Assembly: GCA_905147135.1 (NCBI GenBank) | Contig: LR990064.1 | Span: 10,186,001-10,250,000 of the forward strand | From: Blastobasis lacticolella | Lineage: Eukaryota > Arthropoda > Insecta > Lepidoptera > Blastobasidae | Length of the DNA stretch: 64,000 bases | Direction: 5' to 3' | Shown: positions 44,092-57,558 of the stretch, in pieces | Layout of the letters: each line of letters starts with the position of its first letter | Numbering within the stretch: the stretch's first letter is position 1 | Notes under the pieces: generated by a model | Told to the model about the DNA's origin: nothing | What the model saw: only the letters and a program-made list of their open reading frames with translations | Database searches by the model: none | Made by a program: the position numbers and the translations under genes

Positions 44092-45780
44092 ACAATTTAT
44101 TCCTAAAGTTTCTGAGACACCGAAATATACGAAAAATATTCATGCATTTATGTATTATAGCCATAACACCTTCCTTGTAAATTAAGACTTTGTGGCATAA
44201 TTGACGTCAAATATGCGCCATGCAGGAAAAATAAAATTACCTGTTGTTGTACCTTTATCCATTTACCTGATGTTGTAAGCTGGATGACAACAGAAATTAT
44301 AGATCTAATGATAGAAATAAGTTAGATGTACCTAGATAGCGAAATAGGACACAAGAAAATTACTTTAAAATGTAGAAAAGAGATAGAAAAACATATTGTA
44401 AGGAATACCTCTTCCATGGCTACTACCAACCATACACGCTTTATAAATAGCGAGCAAATAGACGGCAAACTCTTAAGCTACTTGGTGCTGGGAACGGACG
44501 TACGTGCTACAGAATCGCTGTTGGTTTTTAATAAGGTCACGTGAGCTATTTTTCTGATCACTTCCATTCTATTCTTCACTGGATTTCTGTGTATCTGATC
44601 TGGGCAAGTAGATAATCGTAATTGTGTTTAATTTAGTAAAAACTGCTGTTAATTTTGATTATTTGTATGTGATTTGTAAATTTATCTTATTTTTAACACA
44701 GCGCCACCTACCGAAAATTGGTGGTACCTATGTAATGTAGGTATCGTTGCGCGATACGGAATCAAATCCGATACTAGCGCCGCTACGACCGCATAACGGG
44801 AAAGACACGAACTATTCGTGCCTTAATGTACATACGTGTGCATTGTTGTTTATTTATACTTATTGATGTGCATTCCTATTAATACGTCGAACACTATGCC
44901 ACAAATTACGCACACAATCGCACAGGGTAGGCAATGTATTTTCAGACGAAAAACCCTCCCTCAATCCCTCAAAAACCAAAAAAAGATAATGTAAATATTT
45001 TAAAATGTAGATTGCTAAAGTGTTGCGCTGATTTAATTTACTACCTTTACCTTTGTGTCGTATTGTATTATTTTTATGCTGTAGTTGAAAATACTGAGTT
45101 GCGAGTCGCCCGCCATTATTTGTTTTAATTTATAAAAGCAGTTATCTGTCAGTGTGAAAATTGGATAACATTAACTGTGGAAGTTGTAAAGGTGGTGTTT
45201 ATATAGAGAAAATAAATAATAACGTATTTTCTAAACAACCTTTCAGTGAATAAAAGACACGTGATCGTGAAAGGCCGTTCTGACCAGATTTGCAAATAGT
45301 ACAAACCTCGTCGTTTTTTGAATCGTTTAGATCTAGGTTTGAATACATACATTTATGAATGCGTTTACGAAAAATAGGACCTCACATTTTAGAACATTAT
45401 CATTTACATTTATGAAAAAACCACCCTTTATCATCCACTGTCATCTCAGTTATTATTACTTTGTTTACCTAGTGTATCTTTTAATACTTATTTACCGAGT
45501 TAAGTATCTGATTATTTAGACCGTTATCACTTTCTATGGTGACATTGAATGTCGTTTCATCACATTGTAATTAGGTAGATATTTATTTATAAGAATGAAA
45601 TAAATAAATCGAATATGTCGATCGTCAACGAACTTGTGCAACTTGACAAAATAACAAAGAATTAAAAATCAACAAAACCATGTTAGTACATTGAATAATT
45701 AATCTAAGTACTTACTTCTAATTTTTTTTGTTTAAAAGTTAGTAGGTATTGCTTTAATTTATTTTATTTGATGATCCAAT

Positions 45781-46038
45781 TCGCCGTGTGGTGTCCGGCA
45801 GAGTAGAATAGCACCAATCCCTTCACTCATGGGTGTCGTACAAGGCGACTAATGTTTTCGAGGAAAAAGATCAAGAGTCTCCGTAGTCTGGAGAATGGGC
45901 AGCAGCATTTTCCATTGTTATATTTAAACACTGCGATCTCCAACCCGCCTGCCAAGCGTGGAGATTATGGCAACAATCCCCCTTTCGTGGGAGAGGCCCT
46001 AAGTCCTGCAGTGGACTGTTACGGGCTGTGATGTGATG
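45781..46038 (+). mobile_element. SINE-like retroposon, copy in U4
   Basis: 258 bp; target duplications 45769-45780 and 46039-46050. Confidence 0.62.
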
Positions 46039-46254
46039 TGATGATCCAATGCAGATGGAAAACCCGTAATTGCTTTATTTCGTTTCAGCAGTTTCCGTTT
46101 AGGTATAGGGTGTAAATTAAAGTTGCAATGATGTAAAAATGAAAAAGTACATATAAAACTGGGGTTAAAGTCAACACTCAAGAATCTTATGTCAAGACTT
46201 ACGTAATGTTAAAAAGATGATACCTATAAAAGTAACTTATTTGCTAGGTTAGCT

Positions 46255-46361
46255 GAAAGAGATATATAGCGCTATCTCTTTCACGAGCCTGCAGGAATCA
46301 CGCGACCGGGCGAATAGCCGTCCCGCATAAATACATGCGCTCTGCTTGCGACATCTCATTG
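46255..46361 (+). promoter_or_regulatory. Promoter of B copy 7
   Basis: Inverted repeat, TATA box and TCATTG unchanged. Confidence 0.62.
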
Positions 46362-46372
46362 CTCGTTCAGAC

Positions 46373-46624
46373 ATGGCTCCCGCGCGAAGTGCCTCGCGTA
46401 ATATCGACGATCGCCTGGACAAGTATGACAGGAAATTGAAGAGAATATCACGAAGACTTGAAGAAAATGGGGGCAACAAACATTCGTCATTGCTGCGTCG
46501 AAGAAAGAAGTACACCCACAAAATCAACAAGCTCGTGGTGAAAAAGGAAAGGCGAACGAAATTCTGTCAAGGAGTTGACGAAATTAGTGAGCTCCTAAAC
46601 AGCATAGCAATCGTGCGACACTGA
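46373..46624 (+). CDS. Gene B copy 7
   Basis: Protein identical to the other complete copies. Confidence 0.75.
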   Translation: MAPARSASRNIDDRLDKYDRKLKRISRRLEENGGNKHSSLLRRRKKYTHKINKLVVKKERRTKFCQGVDEISELLNSIAIVRH

Positions 46625-46672
46625 CATGGACCGTTGATGCTTTGAGCTGAAACGATCCATAGTGACATAAAA

Positions 46673-46688
46673 GGCCCTTATCAGGGCC
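46673..46688 (+). terminator. Histone-type 3' stem-loop of B copy 7
   Basis: GGCCCT-TATC-AGGGCC, 48 nt after the stop. Confidence 0.85.
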
Positions 46689-47180
46689 ACAATTTATTCC
46701 TAAAGTTTCTAAGACACCAAAAAATACGAAAGTTTTTAATGGCTTCATGAATTACCCCTAAGTAGGTATATATAAACCCTTTCTTGTAATTATTGTCGTT
46801 AGGTGCCTACCTATTTTCGTTTGAATATCGCCACTGACATAGTCCAAGTTTCGGATTATCCTGAATGTTATCCCATTCTTTGGTGACATACAATGTTGTT
46901 TTACCACATTCATAAATCGACGAATTCGTTTGTGAACAAACCTCTTTTCGTTTGTGGAATTGCATAAAGCAAACAAACCCAATAATATCTAATAATTCAT
47001 GAAAAGATTAAACAACTACTCAAATACACCTAGTGTAACAGTACCATCCTGGGGAGTAAATATGGGAAATGCAATGTGTTAAGTGCATAAATATCTGTAT
47101 AAATAATTTAAATAGAAAAATCTTAGCACACTAGCACAATCACAATCTGAGAACGACAATACGCTACACTGATTACCCCG

Positions 47181-47238
47181 CCCTTTAGGGTGACTACCTG
47201 CTTATATATAGCTTTGAAATTTTAAAAACTATTCATTC
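47181..47238 (+). promoter_or_regulatory. Core promoter of A copy 6
   Basis: Same elements as copy 1. Confidence 0.65.
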
Positions 47239-47267
47239 TGTCGTTGACCGTGCGAGGCGCAACAGCA

Positions 47268-47573
47268 ATGGATAACTTTTTCGACGACGACACGATGGAC
47301 CTTAGCCTGCCCGCCATCGCCATCGCCAGCGGCTCCGGTTACTCTCCGGCTGTAGCGGAGTCTCCGCCGAGCTGGACGGTGGACAATTTAAATTCTTCGG
47401 AAATGTCATGGTCATGGAATTCCGATTCCGATGATGACCTGGAAGCGAGCGACGACTTGTTGGATCTTCCCAGTCCAACCAATAGTTGTTACTCGCCGTC
47501 TCCGGAGTATGCATTTGAGGATCCTGAGGAAGAGGTCGTCCAGTATCCGGTTGAAACGGCTCCTGCAGCGTGA
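47268..47573 (+). CDS. Gene A copy 6, 101-aa variant
   Basis: Lacks 15 bp in frame, removing residues 88-92 (HENEI). The only histidine is lost and the C-terminal acidic stretch becomes EDPEEEVV. The reading frame, stop and stem-loop are retained. The same variant is found at 61090..61395. Confidence 0.75.
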   Translation: MDNFFDDDTMDLSLPAIAIASGSGYSPAVAESPPSWTVDNLNSSEMSWSWNSDSDDDLEASDDLLDLPSPTNSCYSPSPEYAFEDPEEEVVQYPVETAPAA

Positions 47574-47591
47574 AGCCCCCCCACATGAAAC

Positions 47592-47607
47592 GGCCCTTTT
47601 CAGGGCC
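47592..47607 (+). terminator. Histone-type 3' stem-loop of A copy 6
   Basis: GGCCCT-TTTC-AGGGCC, 18 nt after the stop. Confidence 0.88.
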
Positions 47608-49296
47608 ACAATTTATTCCTAAAGTTTCTGAGACACCGAAATATACGAAAAATATTCATGCATTTATGTATTATAGCCATAACACCTTCCTTGTAAATTA
47701 AGACTTTGTGGCATAATTGACGTCAAATATGCGCCATGCAGGAAAAATAAAATTACCTGTTGTTGTACCTTTATCCATTTACCTGATGTTGTAAGCTGGA
47801 TGACAACAGAAATTATAGATCTAATGATAGAAATAAGTTAGATGTACCTAGATAGCGAAATAGGACACAAGAAAATTACTTTAAAATGTAGAAAAGAGAT
47901 AGAAAAACATATTGTAAGGAATACCTCTTCCATGGCTACTACCAACCATACACGCTTTATAAATAGCGAGCAAATAGACGGCAAACTCTTAAGCTACTTG
48001 GTGCTGGGAACGGACGTACGTGCTACAGAATCGCTGTTGGTTTTTATTAAGGTCACGTGAGCTATTTTTCTGATCACTTCCATTCTATTCTTCACTGGAT
48101 TTCTGTGTATCTGATCTGGGCAAGTAGATAATCGTAATTGTGTTTAATTTAGTAAAAACTGCTGTTAATTTTGATTATTTGTATGTGATTTGTAAATTTA
48201 TCTTATTTTTAACACAGCGCCACCTACCGAAAATTGGTGGTACCTATGTAATGTAGGTATCGTTGCGCGATACGGAATCAAATCCGATACTAGCGCCGCT
48301 ATGACCGCATAACGGGAAAGACACGAACTATTCGTGCCTTAATGTACATACGTGTGCATTGTTGTTTATTTATACTTATTGGTGTGCATTCCTATTAATA
48401 CGTCGAACACTATGCCACAAATTACGCACACAATCGCACAGGGTAGGCAATGTATTTTCAGACGAAAAACCCTCCCTCAATCCCTCAAAAACCAAAAAAA
48501 GATAATGTAAATATTTTAAAATGTAGATTGCTAAAGTGTTGCGCTGATTTAATTTACTACCTTTACCTTTGTGTCGTATTGTATTATTTTTATGCTGTAG
48601 TTGAAAATACTGAGTTGCGGGTCGCCCGCCATTATTTGTTTTAATTTATAAAAGCAGTTATCTGTCAGTGTGAAAATTGGATAACATTAACTGTGGAAGT
48701 TGTAAAGGTGGTGTTTATATAGAGAAAATAAATAATAACGTATTTTCTAAACAACCTTTCAGTGAATAAAAGACACGTGATCGTGAAAGGCCGTTCTGAC
48801 CAGATTTGCAAATAGTACAAACCTCGTCGTTTTTTGAATCGTTTAGATCTAGGTTTGAATACATACATTTATGAATGCGTTTACGAAAAATAGGACCTCA
48901 CATTTTAGAACATTATCATTTACATTTATGAAAAAACCACCCTTTATCATCCACTGTCATCTCAGTTATTATTACTTTGTTTACCTAGTGTATCTTTTAA
49001 TACTTATTTACCGAGTTAAGTATCTGATTATTTAGACCGTTATCACTTTCTATGGTGACATTGAATGTCGTTTCATCACATTGTAATTAGGTAGATATTT
49101 ATTTATAAGAATGAAATAAATAAATCGAATATGTCGATCGTCAACGAACTTGTGCAACTTGACAAAATAACAAAGAATTAAAAATCCACAAAACCATGTT
49201 AGTACATTGAATAATTAATCTAAGTACTTACTTCTAATTTTTTTTGTTTAAAAGTTAGTAGGTATTGCTTTAATTTATTTTATTTGATGATCCAAT

Positions 49297-49554
49297 TCGC
49301 CGTGTGGTGTCCGGCAGAGTAGAATAGCACCAATCCCTTCACTCATGGGTGTCGTACAAGGCGACTAATGTTTTCGAGGAAAAAGATCAAGAGTCTCCGT
49401 AGTCTGGAGAATGGGCAGCAGCATTTTCCATTGTTATATTTAAACACTGCGATCTCCAACCCGCCTGCCAAGCGTGGAGATTATGGCAACAATCCCCCTT
49501 TCGTGGGAGAGGCCCTAAGTCCTGCAGTGGACTGTTACGGGCTGTGATGTGATG
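49297..49554 (+). mobile_element. SINE-like retroposon, copy in U5
   Basis: 258 bp; target duplications 49285-49296 and 49555-49566. Confidence 0.62.
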
Positions 49555-49770
49555 TGATGATCCAATGCAGATGGAAAACCCGTAATTGCTTTATTTCGTT
49601 TCAGCAGTTTCCGTTTAGGTATAGGGTGTAAATTAAAGTTTCAATGATGTAAAAATGAAAAAGTACATATAAAACTGGGGTTAAAGTCAACACTCAAGAA
49701 TCTTATGTCAAGACTTACGTAATGTTAAAAAGATGATACCTATAAAAGTAACTTATTTGCTAGGTTAGCT

Positions 49771-49877
49771 GAAAGAGATATATAGCGCTATCTCTTTCAC
49801 GAGCCTGCAGGAATCACGCGACCGGGCGAATAGCCGTCCCGCATAAATACATGCGCTCTGCTTGCGACATCTCATTG
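49771..49877 (+). promoter_or_regulatory. Promoter of B copy 8
   Basis: Inverted repeat, TATA box and TCATTG unchanged; one substitution (GTTTCAATG) lies further upstream near 49,640. Confidence 0.62.
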
Positions 49878-49888
49878 CTCGTTCAGAC

Positions 49889-50140
49889 ATGGCTCCCGCG
49901 CGAAGTGCCTCGCGTAATATCGACGATCGCCTGGACAAGTATGACAGGAAATTGAAGAGAATATCACGAAGACTTGAAGAAAATGGGGGCAACAAACATT
50001 CGTCATTGCTGCGTCGAAGAAAGAAGTACACCCACAAAATCAACAAGCTCGTGGTGAAAAAGGAAAGGCGAACGAAATTCTGTCAAGGAGTTGACGAAAT
50101 TAGTGAGCTCCTAAACAGCATAGCAATCGTGCGACACTGA
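49889..50140 (+). CDS. Gene B copy 8
   Basis: Protein identical to the other complete copies. Confidence 0.75.
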   Translation: MAPARSASRNIDDRLDKYDRKLKRISRRLEENGGNKHSSLLRRRKKYTHKINKLVVKKERRTKFCQGVDEISELLNSIAIVRH

Positions 50141-50188
50141 CATGGACCGTTGATGCTTTGAGCTGAAACGATCCATAGTGACATAAAA

Positions 50189-50204
50189 GGCCCTTATCAG
50201 GGCC
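50189..50204 (+). terminator. Histone-type 3' stem-loop of B copy 8
   Basis: GGCCCT-TATC-AGGGCC, 48 nt after the stop. Confidence 0.85.
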
Positions 50205-50665
50205 ACAATTTATTCCTAAAGTTTCTAAGACACCAAAAAATACGAAAGTTTTTAATGGCTTCATGAATTACCCCTAAGTAGGTATATATAAACCCTTTCT
50301 TGTAATTATTGTCGTTAGGTGCCTACCTATTTTCGTTTGAATATTGCCACTGACATAGTCCAAGTTTCGGATTATCCTGAATGTTATCCCATTCTTTGGT
50401 GACATACAATGTTGTTTTACCACATTCATAAATCAACGAATTCGTTTGTGAACAAACCTCTTTTCGTTTGTGGAATTGCATAAACCAAACAAACCCAATA
50501 ATATCTAATAATTCATGAAAAGATTAAACAACTACTTAAATACACCTAGTGTAACAGTACCATCCTGGGGAGTAAATATGGGAAATGCAATGTGTTAAGT
50601 GCATAAATATCTGTATAAATAATTTAAATAGAAAAATCTTAGCACACTAGCACAATCACAATCTG

Positions 50666-50931
50666 TGAACAAGCTCAGCAATTTTGCGGGCTCAGCACGT
50701 CCAGGGTGTTCCCAAGGGTAGGTGAACTAGGAACGGGTTATCAATGAAACCAGTCGAAGTTCACATTCAAAAAAGGTATATTAAAAATTTACATCATAAA
50801 GTATATGTCAAACTGCACGGAACATATCGCTACCGCGATGTAAAAGGTAGGCAGCGCCATCTAGTGACATCAAGCGGAAGTATATATAAAATGTACGACT
50901 AAAACAGTGTGATGTTAAAATACGTTCAACA
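50666..50931 (-). repeat. 3' LTR of BEL-3
   Basis: 266 bp, same as in BEL-1 and BEL-2. Confidence 0.93.
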
Positions 50932-51211
50932 TTCTCGCCTACCAAGGACGAAGTGAACCTTTGTCCTTAAACAAATAAACCATAACAATTATGCAACAAT
51001 AACTATTACTAATAAAATATGTGTAGATTAATAAATTAATAAATTGAAATATTAAAAATAACATAAAACCAAACAAATGTAATAAACTACCATAATTCAT
51101 TTTCACAAAAATATGAAAAATCTATAGTTAAAATCCATTATTATAAAAAATCAAACAATTCATAATTAACATTCAGTATTATAAAAACATAGAACCGTAA
51201 ATAATTGAAAT

Positions 51212-54200
51212 TCATTGAGCAATTGGTAACAAACATAGCTTAGTTATCGCACGTTTTATGGAGCCGTTTTTGGTTTTTAATGTTACCACTCGAACTAAGC
51301 CATCCTTTCCAGGGTGGGTGGCGATCACTCTGCCATATAACCAACGGCATGGAGGCAATTCGTCCTCCTTTACAAGAACCACATCTCCAATGTTAACATT
51401 TGGAGTTTGAGATGCCCAACGATACCTATGAAAGAATTTTAAAAGATATTCGCGTGACCATACCCGCCAGAAGTCTTGCAACATCCTTTGGGTGTACTGC
51501 CAGCGTCTCAATGAACCTACATTTGATGTTTCATAGTTTCGGTCAGGCGGTAATATGAGAGGTTCTCCCACAAGAAAGTGACCCGGAGTCAAAACCGATG
51601 CACCATCTGTATCATCTGTAAGCGCAGATATTGGACGTGAGTTAAGGCAAGCCTCTACTTGCACCAAAACCGTAGCCAATTCTTCGTAGGTTAATGTCGA
51701 TAGACCTACAATCCGTTTTAAATGGTGCTTGACCGATTTAACGCCTGCTTCCCATAATCCACCAAAGTTTGGTGATCTTGCGGGAATGAAATACCAGTTG
51801 CAACCCTTCGTCGCTAATTGCTCCGCAACCTCATCAAGCATGGCCTTTTGTTCATCCAGCTGTAGTCTCCTCAGTTCGTTGGATGCGCCCACAAAGTTCG
51901 TAGCGTTGTCGCTCCAAAGATCCGAGCAATGTTCACGCCGCGCCACAAAGCGTTTGAATGCCTGTAGAAATCCGTCAGATGTAAGGTCGGTAACAACCTC
52001 CAAATGGATGGCACGTGTAGACAGACACACAAAAAGGCATATATAACCTTTATAGGATTTATGGCCTCTGCCCTTGGCAGTTCGTATTTGTAGTGGACCT
52101 GCATAGTCCACGCCGCTGAGTTTGAATGGTCGCATTGGCGTCACTCTTTCCGAAGGAAGTTGTCCCATTAATTGATTGCTAACAACAGCTGAATTTTTAG
52201 CGCAAATTACACACTTTCTGTAATAGGCTTTAATCTTTTGTTTGCCTCCTAAAATCCAGTACTTTGAAAGTACGTAACGCATCATCAGTTGAGGACCACC
52301 GTGCAAGGTCTGCTTGTGAGAATCTGAGACTATAAGATCCGTCAGGTGACTATTTTTGGGCAATATGATGGGATGCTTTTGACCGAAACTTAACTGTGAA
52401 TGTTCCAGTCTACCACCGATTCTTAGCAGCTGGTCTTCATCTACATAAGGGTTCAGCGATCGGAGACAGTTCCGTTTCGGTAAGTTTTTCTTTTGCAAAA
52501 CCATCGCTCTCTCCTCGTTGAAGTTATCTACTTGACATTGAAGTATAACTTGATTCAATGCAACAGTTAATTCACGAGTCGTGAGATGTCCATTGCTCTT
52601 ATTAATGTCTCTGATATTATTAACATATCGCCTACAATATGCAAGGATTCTTACCATTCTTGTTAGAGAAGAAAATCTATTTATTACATCGTCCACTACT
52701 GTAGTGGCACAATGAACTCGAACTTCTTCAATGTCGGTACTAAAATCTTTGGGCTTCTGGTATCTAATAGTGTCTTCGCGCAAGAAATCTGGACCTTGAA
52801 ACCAAATAGCGTTGTCTATTAGCTGCGATGGAGGTAAGCCACGAGACGCGCCGTCAGCAGGATTTTGCTTCGAAGTTACATGAGACCAACTATGAGGATC
52901 CAAACTCGTTTGTATTTCGGACACCCTGTTGGCTACGAAAACCTTCCATCGACAGGGATGACTATTTAACCACGCCAGCACAACAGTGGAGTCAGTCCAA
53001 GCATGGATGTTTATCTTACTGACTTGAAGAATCCTTGCAACTTCCAGTAACAATCTCGTTAGCAGGACAGCACCACATAATTCCAGCCTCGGAATTGACA
53101 CCTGCTTGACAGGAGCCACCTTGGTTTTGGCAGATATTAAAGCAGTACGTACCGTGTTATCAAATGCAGTTGCTCTGACGTAAACTACAGCAGCGTAAGC
53201 CACCTTTGATGCATCGCAAAAACCATGAAGCTCTACCAACGCATCGCTACTCCTCACACCAGTCCATCTGGGAATTTGTATGTTAACCAGCAGTTTCAAT
53301 TCCTGACGATAGGTAAGCCACTCCTCTAATATATTTTTTGGGACGACTTCATCCCAGTCGATTCCAGCCAACCATAGTTTCTGTATAATACATTTTGAAA
53401 CAATAATACTGGGTCCGACCCAACCTAAAGGATCGTAAAACCGAGAAATATCGGATACAATTTTCCTTTTCGTTACAGGTTCTTCTAGTGCAGGGAGTTG
53501 TACTACATAACGAAATGAGTCGTCGCTGCGGTTCCAGGTAAGTCCTACAATTTTCATAATTTCATCTGTTTTGATTTTCAGGGTTCCCGGTACCGTTTCA
53601 TTTGTAATTTCTTCCTTTACCTCTTTTTCTATTTCAGGTTTAACCATATAGTTTTGAATATCCTGCAGCAACTCGTCAGAATTACTGGACCACTTCTGTA
53701 ACTCGAAACCAGCTCGTGCTAAAAGGTCAGTCATTTCCCGATAAACAGCTAATCCTTCCTCCTTAGATTGACAACCCGACAGCAAGTCATCCATATAAAA
53801 ATCGGTAAGTACACGTTCAGATGCCATGGGATGCTCACCATCATCATCCAGAGATGTTTGCTGTAAAGCCTTTACTGCCAGGTAAGGAGCGCTCGCCGTA
53901 CCAAAGGTAACTCGCAGTAAACGATAGTGTTTGATTTCAGCAGCAGTGTTGTCTCGCCAAAGAATCCTCTGATAATCAATATCTCGCTCATCGATCTTTA
54001 TTTGACGATACATCTTGACAATATCTGCTGTAAGGCATATTGGATGAACTCTCCAGCGCATAATTATATGCCTCAAGTCAGACTGCAACGTAGGGCCGAC
54101 CAAAGAGTTATCATTTAGAGACTTGCCATTGGATCCTTTACAAGATGCATCAAACACTACTCTGACCTTCGAAGTTTCCTTGTCCTCGCGTATCACTGCA

Positions 54201-55240
54201 TGGTGCGGTAAATAAATTGCCTTTGGATTGCCTTTTTCCGTATCAGGTACTACCTCCATGTGGTTCAATTCGAGGTACTCGTTGATAACTTCTGAATATG
54301 TACGCTTCAGGCGTTCATTCTTACTCAGCCTATATTCCAGTGAACGAAGCCGCTTTTCCGCAATCTTATACGAATCGGTAACCTGAGGTTTATCTTGATT
54401 AAAAGGAAGGCGCACGATGTACCTACCTTCCGCGTCTTTTCGAGTTGTTGCAGCAAAGTACTCTTCACAGCGCCTTTCATCATCCCTTAGAACCCTTTCC
54501 AAAGACTCAAAATTATCGGATTCCAGTTCCCATAAGCGCTTTAATAAATCATTATCATCTACGCGACAATGCATAACCTTGATATCTCTATCATTATTAT
54601 AAGTTGATGTCTTCACGACACCCGACAATATCCATCCCAAAGTCGTAGACTGGGCGATAGGTGAACCGAGTGATGCCTTTCTTACGCCATCCTGTATAAC
54701 CTTTCCGTATACCTCAGCTCCTAACAGCACATCTATGCGGTTTGGTGTGTGGTATTTAGGATCAGCCAACACTAAGTTGTTAAATTCCGTCCAACATATT
54801 GAATCCACCTTTGTTGCAGGGAGAAGAGTCGTTATGGACTTTAAGACGTAAGCATTCACTTTGATGACACACCTGGAATCAATACGTGAAGTAATTTCCA
54901 TCGAAACCATCGCCTTGGAGATCAAACTATTATCTCCACCAATGCCTGTAATTTTTCCTCTTACAGGAATCTTTTTCAACCCCATTTGCTGTACTACTGA
55001 TTCTGTCACAAACGATGATTGTGACCCCTGATCCAGTAACGCGCGAATCATAAAGCTTTCACAGTTTTTCGACAAAGCTTTGACTAACGCCGTCGCCAGC
55101 AAAACTTGATCACATACCCTACCTGTCGAAAAACAGGAAATAATTGGATCGTCAGTCAACTTGGCAGTTGCTATATTAGACACGTTGGTGTCTCCTGTAT
55201 TACTCCCATCTTTGTTGATACCATCTTGATATTTACCCAT
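51212..55240 (-). pseudogene. BEL-3 protease-pol region
   Basis: Same protein as the BEL-2 region, open from 55345 down with the first Met at 55240, and severed from gag by the TAA at 55346-55348. Confidence 0.9.
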
Positions 55241-55345
55241 ACCCTTAGGATGTAACAGAGAGTGATGCTTCCGTTTACAAATCCTACATGTAAAATTAGT
55301 TCGACAAGACTTAGCAGAGTGATTGCCACCCAGGCAAACGAAACA

Positions 55346-56017
55346 TTACTTATTTTTGAGAACGTACTCACGACGTGACTCAACGCTATCTTTAATAAAC
55401 TCCTTGCAAGAACTAAGTCTATGATCGCCTTGACAAAATATACATTTTAAATTCGCTGTGACATGCAGAGATTTAACCCTATTAACAGGGGGATGATTGT
55501 TACTATTCTGTGACTTATTGCTTGCATTGGACCTCGGATCAAGAAACTCAATAGCACGATATCTATTAGTAATGAATTCTGAAAACTGTTTATATGTAGG
55601 CAAAGTATTAGGACTCGTGCTATTCATTACGGAAAATTCCCATTGCCTTCTAGATTCGTGGTCCAATCGCGTGGTCAACAGATGTATGATGATAACATCC
55701 CAACTCTCAGTCTCAACACCCAAATTTGACAAAGCAGACAGACAATCGTTGGTAGTATCAATTAAACCTTTCAACGCAACAGCTGATTCATTAGTTAAAC
55801 TTTTTAGTCCAAAAAGTCTACTAAGAATATGGTGGCAAATATACTTCTTATTATTATACCTCTCCTCTAGTATTTGCCAACACCTGCCATAATTATCGTC
55901 AGCGATAGGTATATTTCTTAAAAGTTGTTCAGCCTCGCCCTGTAAATAACCCTTTAAATAATGTAACTTTTGAACCCCATCTAAATCCTGATTACAATGC
56001 ACTAATGATCGAAACAA
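55346..56017 (-). pseudogene. BEL-3 gag middle part
   Basis: Same as the BEL-2 fragment, with the same stop in the zinc-knuckle region. Confidence 0.85.
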
Positions 56018-56442
56018 ATCCCTAAATGTTGGCCATTCGGAATATTTACCACTAAAAACAGGAATGTTATTTTAGGCAACATTACTCGAGACGATGACGT
56101 ACTAGATGTCTTAGCTGTGCATTCAACACTACCACTGCTTTCAACACTATCAAATGCCAACATTGCCGATTTAAGTGCACATTTATAATCCATATAAGCC
56201 TCTTCGGTAGTATCATATGTCTCATTTGTTACATACTTTGTCTTCCGCAAGTCTTCGGATAATACACTACGCAATAATTCCTTATGACCAGTTAAAAATT
56301 CTAGCCACAGTTGATCAATACTCTCTGAACGCGTCTCAATGTACTGTTTAGTAATGCGATCTTTCGGGCTTTTCTTAAAATTAGAATAAGCTTTCAAAAT
56401 TCGTGCAGATAAATCTGCCTGAAAGTTGAGTATAAGATCCAT
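56002..56442 (-). pseudogene. BEL-3 gag N-terminus
   Basis: 146 codons with the shared frameshifted end. Confidence 0.8.
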
Positions 56443-57152
56443 GATTTATAATAAATAATTATAAGACACGACGAGAGAAGTGAACAACAAACTACTTTAA
56501 CTTTATATCAACTTATACCAAGAAGCACACAATACTTAAAATATTCTAAGTGTTTGGGATACAACTTAATTCTTGCGGAAATCCGGCATGGATTCCCCGT
56601 ACCTCCGTTATTTTTCAAATTATTCTAAGTCCCAACACCAACTAGAATATTTTCTAAGTCCAAAACAGTTATAAATTTTCTAAGTTACAATCTTCCTGAT
56701 AATAAAGTCCATATTTGTTTAACAAAATAAAAAATAAAATCTTCAAAACACGTAAGTTTAAATCCTCTTGAAGTTAAAGTTGCAATTCCTCTGGCAAAAT
56801 ATCACAAAAGTACTCACAGTTTATGCGCACATCACACTTCACCACACTCGCACCGTTACCCTGATGACGTATTGTAGCCGCCCTGCACCACCTGATAGTC
56901 GACGTCCACCTTCTCAACCAGACACCTTCACTCCCGGCTGCATCAAAGTACTCCTGGTAGCTTACTCGCACTTGCCTCCACGTAATCCTGACAGTACCCT
57001 TGTACTGTCTGAAGCGCAGCGTTTCTGCAGCTGGCTCCTGGTCTACTACGTTTGCAATAGCGATCCACTATCCGCAGTAGGAGTAGGTATGTAGTATTCA
57101 AAAAAGCCGACTAAGTAGGCTAGTGCTCGGACCTGATCCAATATGACCAAAA

Positions 57153-57169
57153 TCCGGCTCGAAGGACCA
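57153..57169 (-). other. BEL-3 primer-binding site, tRNA-Tyr type
   Basis: TCCGGCTCGAAGGACCA beside the 5' LTR. Confidence 0.72.
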
Positions 57170-57435
57170 TGAACAAGCTCAGCAATTTTGCGGGCTCAGC
57201 ACGTCCAGGGTGTTCCCAAGGGTAGGTGAACTAGGAACGGGTTATCAATGAAACCAGTGGAAGTTCACATTCAAAAAAGGTATATTAAAAATTTACATCA
57301 TAAAGTATATGGCAAACTGCACGGAAAATATCGCTACCGCGATGTAAAAGGTAGGCAGCGCCATCTAGTGACACCAAGCGTAACTATATATAAAATGTAC
57401 GACTATAACAGTGTGATGTTAAAATACGTTCAACA
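57170..57435 (-). repeat. 5' LTR of BEL-3
   Basis: 266 bp, same as the other two 5' LTRs. Confidence 0.93.
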
Positions 57436-57471
57436 ATCTGAGAACGACAATACGCTACACTGATTACCCCG

Positions 57472-57529
57472 CCCTTTAGGGTGACTACCTGCTTATATAT
57501 AGCTTTGAAATTTTAAAAACTATTCATTC
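57472..57529 (+). promoter_or_regulatory. Core promoter of A copy 7
   Basis: Intact core elements with a BEL LTR just upstream. Confidence 0.62.
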
Positions 57530-57558
57530 TGTCGTTGACCGTGCGAGGCGCAACAGCA

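Larger units (their letters stand above)
36067..46372 (+). repeat. Array unit U4 (carries BEL-2)
   Basis: 10,306 bp = 3,531 + 6,775. With U5 it forms the first of two 13.82-kb higher-order repeats. Confidence 0.93.
46373..49888 (+). repeat. Array unit U5 (plain, A shortened)
   Basis: 3,516 bp = 3,531 - 15; the deletion lies inside A. Confidence 0.94.
50666..57435 (-). mobile_element. BEL-3: BEL/Pao element, third copy
   Basis: 6,770 bp; ATCTG at 50661-50665 and 57436-57440. I saw no difference from BEL-2, including the stop in gag, so these two arose by the 13.82-kb duplication. Confidence 0.95.

Noticed and set aside
10393..57435. Three independent BEL insertions at a preferred site
   Set aside because: Identical base, identical duplication and shared LTR differences show a single insertion copied with the unit.
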